Source of the DNA: Ischnura elegans | Lineage: Eukaryota; Arthropoda; Insecta; Odonata; Coenagrionidae | DNA: 64,000 nucleotides | Reading direction: 5' to 3' | Assembly: GCF_921293095.1 (NCBI RefSeq) | Contig: NC_060254.1 | Coordinates: 7,502,001-7,566,000, forward strand | Shown here: piece after piece, positions 1 through 11,350 of the stretch | Position numbering within the stretch: position 1 is the stretch's first letter | Layout: the number at the start of each line of letters is the position of its first letter | Translations under genes and position numbers: made by a program | The notes under the pieces: generated by a model | Seen by the model: only the letters and a program-made list of their open reading frames with translations | Told to the model about the DNA's origin: nothing | Database searches by the model: none

Positions 1-1382
1 GAAAAGAAAAAAATGCCTACTAGGAAGGAAATTTCAACGATTTCTCGTAGATTGACATTTGATCAGTCTGTGGCCGAAATAATCTGATTTTTCCTTTCAT
101 TATACCTTGAAACACCAATTTCGAAATTTTGCCATTCTATGATGTGGCCGTGCAAAAATCCTGTTTTTTTTTAACCTCTCACTTCCCTTGAGTCACCACC
201 TAGAAAGAGTCTTTCTAGGTGGCTATGCTCACACTCGCTAGCCCACCTCCTTGGCTCTCAGAGCGGGAGGCCAGCTGATAACTGCAGACCGCGCCGACTG
301 CAATTTCAACTATTGCGACTACTAAATCAAATAAATGTTTGCATCGTATTTCCGCAAATCATAAGATCAAAACGCATTTGAACCGTGTTTCTGCGATAAA
401 AATTAACGACTTCGTGAACTTCGCTAAAAATATGGCTCTCGACCGCAGGAAAATGGCAACAACGATTTAGAATGGGTGAGTTAGCGGGCTATTGAGTGAG
501 TTTCGAGAATTATTTGGCCGTCTTGGACTGTTCATTTCTATTTTGACCATGAAAAGGGAGAAATATTGTTGACATATTTGTCCAACCTGAAAGTCAAGAA
601 AAAGGCATTCAGTACATTGCATCATTTTCTTTTCGATTTCTTTCATTCTTATAATCTATTCGCTGAAATTTTAGATGACTTTCGTTCAAAATTAGATTAA
701 AATGATAAAAACTATATTCATGGCAAAAATTTGGACAGGATTTTTCAAAACAAAGGGATTATTGCTTGGAAAGGAAACTGTTTGGTTGTTCAACCGTTGC
801 GAAGAAAAGAGACTCGTTTTTAGCAGCACTTACCGTCGGCGTCAAAATGATGCGCCGCTGTACTTTGCAAATTTATACCTGGACTTCAAGGCATGCAATA
901 ATAATGAATAATGCGTCATTTTTAAAGGAAATTTTATTCTCAATTCTGATTTATTTTTTGCTGTATGAAAAATTCAAAAATCAAGACACGCGTGCGCAAT
1001 AAATGACTCCGCGCACTATAAAATTAGCCGTTTTGTCAAGTTCACGAACTTTGTAACTAAGTTTAGGGAAACCTATCACGTCTACAACATTCATCTGCCA
1101 CAATAAGTTGCAAACATTGATGTATATTAATAAAATGGCTTTTTCGTATTCTAGGACGAATATTTTGTTGCAAAATAACTAAAATGTTTAAATAATACCT
1201 AGTCTACCCCGAAAGAAAAATAAAATTTATAGAAACACTTCTTAATTTATATGCTATTTTTCTATGATCCGAAAATACAACATTTTTATGTGGTATAGTT
1301 TACATATGGGCATTTAAAAAAATCCGCCAGAGCGAAAGAATGCTGCGTTGCCACGTCTTGCGCGCGAAACATTGCTTCCTGG
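1..1382. other. AT-rich intergenic sequence, no gene seen
   Basis: Only short, overlapping and mostly AT-driven open frames occur here, without recognisable domains. A near-perfect hairpin lies at 196-222. Confidence 0.6.
196..222. other. Perfect 13 bp inverted repeat (hairpin)
   Basis: The arms 196-208 and 210-222 are exact reverse complements (ccacctagaaaga / tctttctaggtgg) around a single central base. The hairpin may be the end or core of a mobile element or simply a cruciform-forming site. No larger element was delimited around it. Confidence 0.8.
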
Positions 1383-2093
1383 CAAGGTGCGTATAATAGG
1401 CACCCTGGTGCCAATAGGGTAGTTTCCTTCATCAAAGAAAACGAAAGGCATTGATTGCGATTCGTTACCCACCATTAGCGTATTCAAAATATACAAATTA
1501 TTTTGTTTTAGAAATAACGGGTTAGACGAATGGCAATGGTCCATTTTTATCCTCATTTGAAAAGGCCCAGATTGGCGCCCAAGCGATGCCACTCCACGTG
1601 ACGTCACAGGGACCTAGTTTCTATAGGAGAAGATAGGAGTTATACATCGTCTGAGGTTACCATTGCATGCATGAGGCGCAGAGCTCAGGGAAACATGTCT
1701 TTACAATCACTTATTAAAACTGGCTAAGGTCGGAAAGTTTTCCTCGTTTGATAAGTTATTAATAATCCTTATTTAAGCCAAGCGCTACCAGCCAGCAGGG
1801 TACTAGGCTACCCGCTAGCAGCCTGCGTCGTATCAGCGCTAAGCCTCGCCTCAAGGTCACCTCGCAGGGCGGCTACGGGAACCAGAAATACGTCACGGGG
1901 AGAGACTTCCCGACATTCATACTTAAGCGTCGCGTTTTCGCGCGCTTGAAATTTTTCAGTTTTTATTTAATCGCGAAAAATAAATATCGTCATTTAAAAA
2001 TCTAAAAGCGTGAAATATGTACTCCAGGAGTAATAATCTTTCGATTTAGGCAATAAAAAAATAATAGGAAACCACCCTATTATACGCACCTTG
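1383..2093. mobile_element. 711 bp inverted-repeat element with 9 bp target duplications
   Basis: The element is bounded by terminal inverted repeats (caaggtgcgtataatagg at the left; its complement ends at 2093) and flanked by identical 9 bp repeats gcttcctgg at 1374-1382 and 2094-2102. An inner part of the repeat reads atagggtagtttcc on the left and its near complement at 2067-2080. The left end carries 13 extra bases splitting the terminal repeat. No transposase frame is visible, so it is non-autonomous. Nine-base duplications are typical of Mutator-like and possible for Merlin-like transposons; the superfamily is inferred from length only. Related inverted copies lie at about 10763-11350 and 43960-44545, with a partial one at 63905-64000. 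Confidence 0.82.
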
Positions 2094-2492
2094 GCTTCCT
2101 GGTAACCCGCACTGGCCCCGCGCGGCCCCGTTGGGTAACATGACATTAATAGAAGTTACTAACATTCACAAATATCAATATTTTTTTACAGATAATGGAT
2201 GCACTCATTACATTTTATTAATAGTAGTTGATATTTAGCCGCACCAACAGTTTCCCTTCATCTATTTCCGTCCGTTGCTTCATGAGTCAATCGCAAAAAA
2301 AACGTACATTTTCTACAGGCAAAATTTAAAGAAACTATTTTTTTATATGGGACCCAAAATTTTGAAATTTCTTTTTGTCAATCATACAATCTATTGAAGT
2401 GAGTGGCAGAGATCGTGAATAATATTTACACTGTTCGTTTCAATTTTTACTTTTGTGCTGTCTACGGACGTGATATAATATGTCCTGTCCAC

Positions 2493-2801
2493 CAGTGGCG
2501 CAGCGAGGGGGGGGTTTTGGGGGTTAAACCCCCCCCCCCCCCCAGAGCTCAGAGAAATGCTTAAGTTTAATCCATTTTACTTAATTGGATTGATATTGCT
2601 GGAAGAATAGAGTAAGCATTTATAAAATATCCCTCAGAAACTTACCATTTTGAACCATTTATCTTAAAATTCCGCAATTTATTGATCTCGAACCCACAGC
2701 TTATCCTGGTGGGTATTCTATACCCCCACACACCCCGGTATTAGTAACCCCCTTGGGCGGGGGGGGTTTAACCCCCAAAACACCCCCTCGCTGCGCCACT
2801 G
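2493..2801. mobile_element. hAT-like MITE, 309 bp
   Basis: Terminal inverted repeats of about 36 bp are seen: the left end begins cagtggcgcagcgagggg and the right end is its close complement finishing ctcgctgcgccactg. CAGTGGCG-type ends are characteristic of hAT non-autonomous elements. No matching 8 bp target duplication is visible at the flanks, so the insertion may be old or rearranged. A run of C's near 2528-2543 follows the left repeat. Confidence 0.7.
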
Positions 2802-3139
2802 GGTATATTCTACGCTCTTACCTTCGAGAACAACATATATTTTCAAACAAACTAAATATTTGTGGCGCGTAACCAAGGACAATAATAGCAGTAAGTGAAG
2901 CTCAATTTCTCTGAGGAGCAGAAGTGGCGCCGCCCAATTTGTCAAGAAACGTGTGGAAACCACTGTACGTATAGCTGTTGGTGGTCAACTGGTTGATCTG
3001 CAGACCCCGTCTATGACTTTTGCAACATAAAATACTATGGTAAGTCATGCTGGTTTGTCATCATGTCATCATGCTTGCATGTCATCAAATTCGCCGCACG
3101 CATGGCGGTCAACAAGTTGACAATATCGGTACGTCGACT

Positions 3140-4500
3140 GTGCTATTGACTTGAGGACCCTAGGAAACTTGGATATCTTAACAGCTACGCCATACCTTTG
3201 ACGTCGGTGGTTGCCACGCCTGTGACCTCAATAGGGCCACGGTTGTTTTTTTTTGCTAATGAAAGTAGCTCTTTCGTTTTCTCAGGACCTTGAACCGCTG
3301 GTATATCATTTCCACTAAGGTATTAAGACTTTTTCTATCTCGAAATTACTTTTTAGGATGAAGCCCATATAAAATTTAACATTGGGACCCACATTGTAAG
3401 GTCAAAAATATTCTCCTTTTTACTGTTTATTAGTGTCACTCAATTGAAAACCAGCAACAAAAATATAATTAGGAAATTTATCACCAGTAAATATGACACA
3501 AATAATCTTACAATTCTGATAGTCTCCGCGGAAGCCACCAAAATTGTTGCAAAAAAATTATTGCATTCATCGGAAAATAATTGAGAATTGGTAATAGGTA
3601 AGTGTGATACTGTTATGGAAGATCAGAAACGCAGACTGGGCATATAATAACAGCATAGAAGAAAATCCTTTAGCAAAAAAGTAATTGAAAAATCGTAGCA
3701 CTTCAAATCTTTAATAATCCAAGCTTATTCTGCATATACTTACAAAAAATAATACATACAAAGTTAATCTAATAATTATTGCTATATTTTAGCACAAAGA
3801 GACATTCATATCCATATTACACAAAATACTAAAAATCGAAAAAAAAGGATGTACAAAAGCGCATATGTTGCGAAGAATACGCATAACTGAGAATGTTGCT
3901 TTATTTTTAAATTTACGTATTTTACCATTGTCATTGCACATCTAAACGTTTCATAAGAGAAGTTAAAATAAATAAAGACAGTAAATATATTTTTAATTCA
4001 TTCAATGGTTTTCGGCTCAACTTTGTGGAAATTAATACACGAAAATGAAAGCAACGAAGTCTCCTTTTCATTTTCATATTTTTAATTATTTTAATTCCTT
4101 AAAAAAGACTAATAATTATTCACCTCATCATTTTAATGAGAACCAACAAAAAAAATCAATACCAAACATTGGTGCATATAATCAGCTAAAGCTGATAAAA
4201 AAGTGCTTGATAATTAAATCAGTAAGGTTATCATGAAACACATTTCAAGCAAAAGAACTAAAATAACAAAAAATGAAAACATCACAAACAGAACAAAATT
4301 ACACGAGCAACATATTGGATAATATTCACCTCCTAAATATATAGAACATCCACATAATTTGAAAAGGCACTAGGATACCATACTGCTTTAGCCAGAGGAA
4401 AGTCGTACGCCACAATTCAAGCGGGATAATGCATTATAATCAACAATTGATTGGTATAGACTTTCCTCTGTTTATCCCCCTCCCCACGTAGAGGGAGCAG
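3140..4500. other. AT-rich sequence at the start of copy A, no gene seen
   Basis: The stretch aligns with about 35430-36640 of copy B but is more diverged than the following 10 kb. No conserved frame or element was found. Confidence 0.5.
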
Positions 4501-4512
4501 TTTGGATTTTGA

Positions 4513-4529
4513 GGGGGAGGGAGGGTGGG
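4513..4529 (+). other. G-quadruplex-type motif (copy A)
   Basis: Five G's followed by three G-triplets, separated by single A, A and T loops, fit the strict G4 pattern on the plus strand. The copy B counterpart at 36647-36663 is intact and gains a fifth G run (36666-36668). Confidence 0.75.
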
Positions 4530-4914
4530 TAAGGATTTTTAGTGAAAGGAAGGGACAGTTAGTGTTAGCATTGCTACTAACACTACCATTAGTACTACTA
4601 TTACAAGCACACAAACTCACTCACTCACTCATACCAAACAACATTCACACACCTACGATAACCCCCATGATAATGTAAAGTGGGTACCCATCATCGCAGC
4701 GATCCCTAAGGTCGAAAACAATACGGACCTAAGTTCCTGCCCCAAGCTAAACCACCTAGCTAAGTACGAAGTCAGTTCTATCTAATTCCCTGGTAGATAG
4801 GCTACGCATGTCGACGACCTAAGAATCTAATTTCCTACTCTCCTGCCTACATTCCCCCATTGCTGTAAAAAAACAACAACACATTACAATAAATAAATTA
4901 CAATAAACGACACA

Positions 4915-5059
4915 TCAATAAAAAAGCACACAAAATAGTCCACATTCCAAAAAACACGACTCCAGGACTTCAGCTTCTTCAGTTTCTTCAATCTTCGGCT
5001 CTTGAGAGACACTTCGTTGCACCTCGTCTCCTGAGTAACGCAGCATTATGCAGAGTCAC
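4915..5059 (-). CDS. Exon-like unit F of a minus-strand gene candidate (copy A)
   Basis: On the minus strand a splice-acceptor-like sequence (ttttattgcaacag) ends just before 5059. Within the exon an ATG at 5046 opens a 43-codon frame closing at 4915, with an acidic stretch GDEVQRSVSQEPKIEETEEA. This resembles the GDEEQKTTVEED stretch of unit D (6542-6650), suggesting a shared origin. The frame upstream of the ATG is closed by a TGA at the exon start, so it cannot be reached by reading through from an upstream exon. It may be a separate short frame or untranslated. No family is recognised. Copy B equivalent: exon start 37193, same frame with a few substitutions. Confidence 0.3.
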
Positions 5060-5984
5060 CTGTTGCAATAAAAAGCATCACTTGTACTAACAATACAACT
5101 AACAACCGTAACGAGGTTTTCCCCTCTGTACTAAAAATAAGATTTGAATCATTAATAACTAAAGAAGGATAGGATTGGTCAGAACTGGATGAGGCATTTA
5201 AAATAAATTAATTTCCCAATGCATAAAAAAATTATGTGATTGGAGGTGACTGAAATAAATTGGTTCCTAATTTAAGTAACAAGAATAAGCGAGTGTAATA
5301 TTTTCTAGAAAAATGAATAACTGTATAATTTATTACACTGATTTCTTTAATAATTTGCACTGTGATAAACTTCCGTTATGATATATTGCAGTACTAGGTT
5401 TTGAAAGAGTGCAGCAATGAATCATTGAATTTATGCATGAATGGAAATAGACCTTTTTTCACATTATTGTCACACGAAAAAATTAATTCCATTGCTCAAA
5501 ACTACTCAGAAAATTGGAGCATTTTTAATAATTACATATAACGAAGGAATTGAGAATGAAATTTAATTTAGAAGTCTAAAGCGAAATAAGAACAAATTTC
5601 ATCGGAATATCTATATGAGGGTTTACATTAATTAACATGAGCCTTTTTGGAAATAACAATGGAAAAGATGCGTTTATGATCCATTTTCGAAAAAATACAA
5701 TCTCAAATAAGAATATGAAAGGGGAAGAAACTTAAAAAATAGAAACTGTTTACAAAATTTAGTTCGTAAATTTTGATGACGAAATTAAAGGCATTACGCA
5801 TCGATGCAAGAAAGAAAACGCCATTATTTACAATATCTCAAAATTACGTCTTATTAAAAAGTTGCGATCTTTATGATGAACTTTATTCGTGTGAAAAGTT
5901 ATATTTTTTATTTCAATATGAAGAATCTCTATTATATATCTAAACATATAATTTGAAAAGGAAATAAATTAAATCAATTCCTAC

Positions 5985-6084
5985 CTCTTAAGTAATCGGT
6001 CCAATCTGTTCTTAAGTCTTCATAATCCACATTCTGAATTCTGGTTCTCCCGAATTTGAATTTGATTCCGGGATTTAGTCATAG
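5985..6084 (-). CDS. Exon-like unit E (copy A), possible terminal coding exon
   Basis: This 100 bp unit has an acceptor (ctcttcttag) and a donor (gag|gtagga) on the minus strand. Joined to unit D, which ends one base into a codon, the frame continues as MTKSRNQIQIRENQNSECGL and stops at 6022-6020. A second frame in the same exon (after an in-frame TGA) is open to the donor and reads FKFGRTRIQNVDYEDL. Which frame, if any, is used cannot be decided here. The exon and both splice sites look unchanged in copy B at 38119-38218. Confidence 0.35.
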
Positions 6085-6541
6085 CTAAGAAGAGAAAAAT
6101 GCGTAGTTAACATAAATGCAGAAATAGAAAAGCAAAAAGGCTGAGCAAACAGCACTTAAAAATCAAATGAATGAGGCAGTTATTTTAAATAATAACCATA
6201 GCCATTAGCAAGAGAATAATATAGGCAATTATGATAAATCGTAAAATGGACGAAATAAGTTTACAGAGTATATGTAATTATTAACTGCACTCACTGTTCA
6301 TTGCAATGGACTTGAGGAAAATATATTTCTAACATCTTCCAATTAACGTTAACATTTAAATAGAAGTGAAAAATGTGAATACAGAATGAAACAGTGTTAA
6401 CTCAAAATCAAATTATTTTTACTGGAAAATTTTTCATACGCTCAGTTAATTTGATAAAATTAATAAGATTTTTAATTTCAAAGTGAGATCTCAGGACACA
6501 TGAATGAAAGTAGGAGTATGAAAATGAAATTTTTATCTTAC

Positions 6542-6650
6542 TGTGACTAGAGGGCGCCAAGAAGAGATGTTCTTCAAGAATCGGAGAAGCATTCCGTGCG
6601 TCCTCTTCTACCGTTGTCTTCTGCTCTTCGTCTCCGGTGATGACTTGAGC
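6542..6650 (-). CDS. Exon-like unit D (copy A), acidic repeat exon
   Basis: The unit is a 109 bp minus-strand exon candidate. Its acceptor is preceded by a branch-point-like ctaat and pyrimidine tract (ctaatcctacctctccccag); the donor is a strong gtaagat. The open frame reads AQVITGDEEQKTTVEEDARN and onward to PSSH, with one base carried into unit E. It shares the (G)xEE(K/Q)KTTVEED core with units at 6902 and 7247, so it is one member of a tandem exon-like series. Copy B (38676-38784) keeps length, sites and frame. The longer 112-codon frame across this area reads through the presumed intron and is not the preferred model. Product unknown. Confidence 0.4.
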
Positions 6651-6779
6651 CTGGGGAGAGGTAGGATTAGTAGGCACATGCAAAAATAAAAAACCCTTGC
6701 ACTCAAAATCCCCATGACGCATATCGCCTATCCTTACGTTACGCAAATTATTCGGCTCTAAAAGCCCAAATCAAAGCTA

Positions 6780-6902
6780 ACACTCGCATTATCTTCTTAT
6801 CTTCCTCTGTTGTATTCCGTCTTCTTTTCTTCAAATCCAGAGATAACTTTGCTGTCTTCTTGTCGTGGTCCTCTTCTACTGATGTCTTCTGTTCTTCAAA
6901 AC
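6780..6902 (-). CDS. Exon-like unit C (copy A), fused double repeat
   Basis: The unit begins at the same kind of acceptor as unit D (cctacctctccccag). Two repeat cores lie in it back to back. The first reads GFEEQKTSVEEDHDKKT. The second (VISGFEEKKT) is in a different frame, which looks like unequal exchange between units. No clear donor is visible. Copy B shows a stop within the second core, so this unit may be decayed. Confidence 0.3.
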
Positions 6903-7169
6903 CTGGGGAGAGGTAGGATTAGTAGGCACATACAGTAATAAAAAAACCCTTGCACTAAAAATCCCCAAAACCTCGCATACACTCCACGACAACATACAGG
7001 GGGTATCTTTACACTCAAACCAAGTGAAAGTCCCATTCCTGTACGCTGCAAATGGATTAGCGTGTACACGAAACTTTGGTTCAAAAGACTAAAAATAACG
7101 CACGCAAATAATCGCCTAGCCTTACGTTACGCATATTAGTCGGCCCAAACAGCCCAAATCAAAGCTAAC

Positions 7170-7247
7170 ACACGCACGCATTGTCTTCTTGTCTTGGTCC
7201 TCTTCGACCGTTGTCTTCTTTTCTTCAAATCCAGCGATGGCTTGATT
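7170..7247 (-). CDS. Exon-like unit B (copy A), acidic repeat
   Basis: After the acceptor ctacctctccacag the frame reads NQAIAGFEEKKTTVEEDQDK, close to units C and D. The intron-side sequence before each unit (cctactaatcctacctctcc or close variants) is also repeated, so the duplicated unit includes intron end plus exon. The donor end is unclear: A and B differ just where a GT would be expected. Product unknown. Confidence 0.3.
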
Positions 7248-7342
7248 CTGTGGAGAGGTAGGATTAGTGTGCACATACAAAAATATACATGACACTCCCA
7301 AAAACACAACCAAAAAAGAAGGGGGAAAACACAAAAATTGGC

Positions 7343-7371
7343 CACAACACACACGCACGCACACACACACA
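7343..7371. repeat. CA/GCAC microsatellite
   Basis: This is a short run of alternating CA with two GC interruptions, conserved at about 39477-39507 in copy B. Confidence 0.8.
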
Positions 7372-7636
7372 CCCCTACCTACGTTTGAGCTCATAATCTC
7401 AATAAACCATACTAAAGGTTTATAAGGCCTTTCATTATAGTCTTCTTTTGGGGAGCATACCTTTACCGCTATTTTCATCATTTTCTTAACCTTATTCTTG
7501 GGTCATGACCTTTGTGAATTTTTTTATTCACTTCCTCTGGTACCAGTTATTATAACCTCTTATTTGTTGCAACCATTTAACCAGGTTTTTATTTTTTACC
7601 CTCAGGGTCTATTTTGACTCTTTGCATTTCTTTCAT

Positions 7637-7907
7637 TCAATTGACGTCACCAACGATGGATATCTCATGTACCTTTGTACCTTGATTAATAGTGTGTGTA
7701 ATTTGTGTGTAAATGTGTACAATACGGATACATTTAACGACAGGGCGTTGCACATAAATATCTATCATCAGCCATAAACTCCTAGCGATGAAGAGCCTAT
7801 CACTTCTCCCGATTGAAGCCTCCTCTTGTATTTTCTTTGCTTCCGATGATTTGAATTTCTTCATTTGATGATTTCATTCTTCGTTGCTTTTTCCGTGCCC
7901 TTCAATT
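7637..7907 (-). CDS. Exon candidate upstream of the repeat units (copy A)
   Basis: A minus-strand acceptor-like tract (tctcttttttacag) ends before 7907. A 75-codon frame from 7864 to 7637 begins MKKFKSSEAKKIQEEASIGR and is kept in copy B (39769-39996) with a single change. An alternative frame opening earlier reads RMKSSNEEIQIIGSKENT. No domain is recognised. The perfect CRE-type site tgacgtca lies at 7642-7649. It could be the 5'-most exon of the units at 7247-4915, but no donor is certain. Confidence 0.25.
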
Positions 7908-8743
7908 CTGTAAAAAAGAGAAAAGAGAATTCAAGTTGTAATATAAGTCCGAAATTACCCAAGAGAACAGGTCCTCAATGCATGAAAACTTTCTAAACTG
8001 TTTAGATTGAACTGATTAGAAACTAAGGAGATTACAAAAGTTATTAATACGTCAAAAGCAAAATCTGCGGGCTGTGAAGAATAATATTTATCATGTAAAT
8101 ACAGAGGAATTACCAAGATATGTAAATAAAATATAGTTGGATATTTTATACATTATTTATATATTTTTATTCATTAATTTTAATTGATATTAGGTCAGTC
8201 GTTAATCAATGGATTAGGTTTTATACCCTTTGGCGGAAATAGTTAAAACTCAAAAAAGGCCATTAGCAAATAAATTCATAGGGAGAGTTTACAAACACGT
8301 CATCCTGAAAACTTTTTTATTTTTATGTACCCATACATTGATCCTCTCATCTTTGATCAGTTAAAAAAACAGTTACCAATCAAAATAATTGATACCCATT
8401 TGAATAAATGTCGAAAAGCTTATTAAAGAAAAATTTATTGCCATCAGTTGCGTAGCCAAGAGTTTTGTTCGGGAGGTCATTGGAAACGTTAATAGGTAAT
8501 TGTGAGTATTATCCTTTCTTCTACAAATAAAATTGACGCACATGTATGGTATGTATTGTTTTAGGATTGGAAGAGCGCACCTTTATTTGCCAAAAAAAAC
8601 TCTTTCTGCGATACTTCAAGGGTTGCACCAGTTTTGAGTGTGAAATACGATAACTGAGATCCATTGCTCACGATTTTATTTTCAAGGAGGCAAACAACCT
8701 TTTCGGATGAGAGTGCGAAAAGGTTGATAAGATTTATTAGTCG
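7908..8743. other. AT-rich sequence between exon candidates and LINE, no gene seen
   Basis: Nearly identical in copy B (40040-40860). No frame or element boundary was recognised. Confidence 0.5.
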
Positions 8744-10200
8744 ACAGAGCTAAAGGGCTAGATGAAATTCCGCCATTGCTAATAACAAATGCAGGAGGAA
8801 AGGTCTTGTCTCAAGTATACAAAACTATCTTCGATATGTACTCAACAGGAGATGTACCTGGTGACTTCGATTAGAACATCATTATTCCCAAAGTGAAGAT
8901 CTCAGAGAAGTGCTGAGACTATATTACCATAAGCCTGACGACACATGTGTCGAAGATTCTGACGAGAATCGTTCACAGGAGAATAGACCGAAGCGCAGAA
9001 GAATTCCTAGATGAGGACCAATTCGGATTTAGGAAAAGCAAGGGCCCAAGAGAAGCAATTTTGGCTCTTAGGCTGCTCATAGAGAAGATAAAGGAGATAA
9101 ACAAACCGACTTTCATAGCATTTGTCATAGCATTAGAGAAGGCATTGATAATGTGAAATGGAATTCAATGCTAAGAATTCTGAAAAAATCGGAGTGCTCT
9201 ACAATGATCGCAGAATTGCTTATATTTTGTATTAAAACCATGTAGCTGTGATCAAATGTGGACCCAACGGTGCAGAAGCATGAATAAGAAAATGGGTGAG
9301 ACAAGGATGTGCTCTTTCCCTCTTAAATTTCAATGTTCACATAGAGATGACCATTAATTAAATCAAGGAGAAAGCTTCGGGTGTCAATATCCACGGAGAA
9401 AAAAAATAGTGTGCGGCAATTTGCTGAAGTCGCGACGTAACATTCATAGCCGAGTCAGAGAAGGATTTGAAGAAGACAAATATGGAAAGGACAATGGCCA
9501 AATATCAGCTGAAAATAAATAAAAGAAGACTAAGAATTTAGTTTGCGCCAAAAGAGAGGAGGCTAAGACAAACATTAGCCTAGGGAAGCATATGCTTGAA
9601 GAGTTGAAACAGTTTTCTTACTTGGAAAGCCGTATTACCTACGATGGACGAAACAAGAAAGAAATAGCCGGTAGAATAGCGCAGGATAAGAGGGCTTTCT
9701 ACAAAAAGAAGAATCTTCTTACAGCTGAGAATACAAGCATAGAAGTTAGGAAACAATTCATCAGTTGCTGCATATGGAGTATGTTTCTCTTTGGAAGCGA
9801 GGCTTGGACGTTGACAGCAGCAGAGAAGTCAAGAGTGGATGCATTCGAAATGTGGTGCTACTGAAGGATGATGCAGATAAAATGTATCGACCGTGTTAGT
9901 AACGAGGAAGTGCTGAGAAGAGTGGGAGAAAAGAGAAATCTCCTAAAAACCTTAAGCAGGTGACGGGACACTTTGTTGGCCGCATTTTGAGGCACGACGG
10001 CCAGATGAAAACTATCGTAGAAGGACAGGTGGAAGGGAAGAAGGGTAAGGGACGGCCCCGAATGAGTTACATTGGACAGGTTACGGAGGATGCAAAAGAG
10101 AAGAATTATGTCGCTATGAAAAGGCTAGTGGATAGGAGAGAGGAATTGAGAGCTGCATCAAACCAATCTTAGAATTGTTGACTTATGATGATGATGATTA
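8744..10200 (+). pseudogene. Non-LTR retrotransposon relic (copy A), internally deleted
   Basis: Broken frames encode a LINE pol. The reverse transcriptase start reads DEIPPLLI, followed by a finger/palm segment with LDEDQFGFRKSKGPREAI (8947-9156). The post-RT tail begins YLESRITYDGRNKKEIAGRI (9592-9864). The C-terminus runs VEGQVEGKKGKGRPRMSYI to RAASNQS (9960-10172). The 3' end carries an ATG/GAT microsatellite tail (10184-10200), as in RTE/CR1-type LINEs. Stops and frameshifts are shared with copy B, so it was inactive before duplication. Compared with B it lacks about 1.08 kb upstream of the DEIPP motif, including the pre-RT and endonuclease parts. The clade is not certain. Confidence 0.85.
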
Positions 10201-10762
10201 TGAATGACAAATTCATTTACTGAGAGGAAATCAGCAATGAAAGTGGCCATGGTTGTATCTTCGTGTATATGCGACTAATTACTATCAATTCTCTGTCTAG
10301 TAAAATTCATACGCTTAGTATCGACAACATGCAATAAATAACCAATATATATACTTGTCTGAAATCGTTGTGATGATCCTAGAGCACGATTAATGATTTT
10401 GATTCTGTAGAAAATCATAGTAATCAAACTTATAGTACTGTGTCACTAAAAAATCTGCAAAATTTCGTGCTTTTAAAGCACCAACGCTTTCCTTCCATTG
10501 GGCGTGCGAACCACAAATACAGCTAAAGATCAGGTGGAGATAAATTAGTATACAAACTCTTTCACCCTAAATAATCCGACGGCTATTGTTAATTCCATAT
10601 TTATGATCGAATGGATATGAATCATTTCTTCAATATTTCACGAACTTTTAAGTGGCCATAGCGAAATATTTTTATTTGGAAATCTTATGGTCTCACCGTC
10701 TGATTTCGTCACTTGCAACGTAAGAAAAACTTCATGCCGGCTCATTCACCAGACCTATACCC
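10201..10762. other. AT-rich intergenic sequence, no gene seen
   Basis: Almost identical in copy B (43399-43959). No coding frame or repeat end is recognised. Confidence 0.5.
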
Positions 10763-11350
10763 CATGCAAACAAGTATGGGGAATAGGGTGTTTTTTTATT
10801 GCTTGAATCCAAAGATTATTTACTCCAGGAGTTCGTATTTCACGCTTTTAGATTTTTAAACGGCGGTTCCTATATTTCGCAATTAAATGAAAAGTGAAAA
10901 TTTTCAAGCTCGTGTAAACGCGACGGCTAAGTATGAATGCTGTGAAAAGTCTGTGTGACGTCATTCTGGTTCCGGCCGCCGCCGTGTGAGGCCACCTTGG
11001 TGCGAGGTCCTGGTGCGAAACTTCCCGACTATAGGCAATCTTAATAGGTGATTAGTAAGAGACGTTTCTCTGAGCTCTGTGCCTCATGCATGCATTGGTA
11101 ACCTCAGACGATGTAAAACTCCTATCTACTCGCATAATCTAGGCCCCTGTGACGTCACATGGAGTGGCATCGCATGGGCGCCAATCTGGCCTTTTTCAAA
11201 TGAGGTTAAAATTGACCATTAGCATTCGTCTAAACTAAGATTTCTAAATCCAAATAATTTATTCATCATGAATACACTAATGGTGGGTAACGAATGGTAA
11301 TGAATACCTTTCGTTTTCTTCGATGAAAGAAACTACCCAATAATGACAAA
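10763..11350. mobile_element. Inverted relative of the 1383-2093 element (copy A)
   Basis: Read on the minus strand, this aligns with 1383-2093. Shared blocks include atagggtgttt at one end, ttactccaggagt, the gcatgcatgaggc block, gtgacgtcac, and the wgggtagttt end near 11338. It therefore belongs to the same non-autonomous family, in opposite orientation. The outer terminal repeats are diverged and no target duplication was established. It contains two CRE-type sites (10956, 11150). Confidence 0.75.

Noticed and set aside
6408-6746. 112-codon minus-strand frame
   Set aside because: It runs through a clear acceptor and donor; the shorter exon inside (6542-6650) explains the conservation better.
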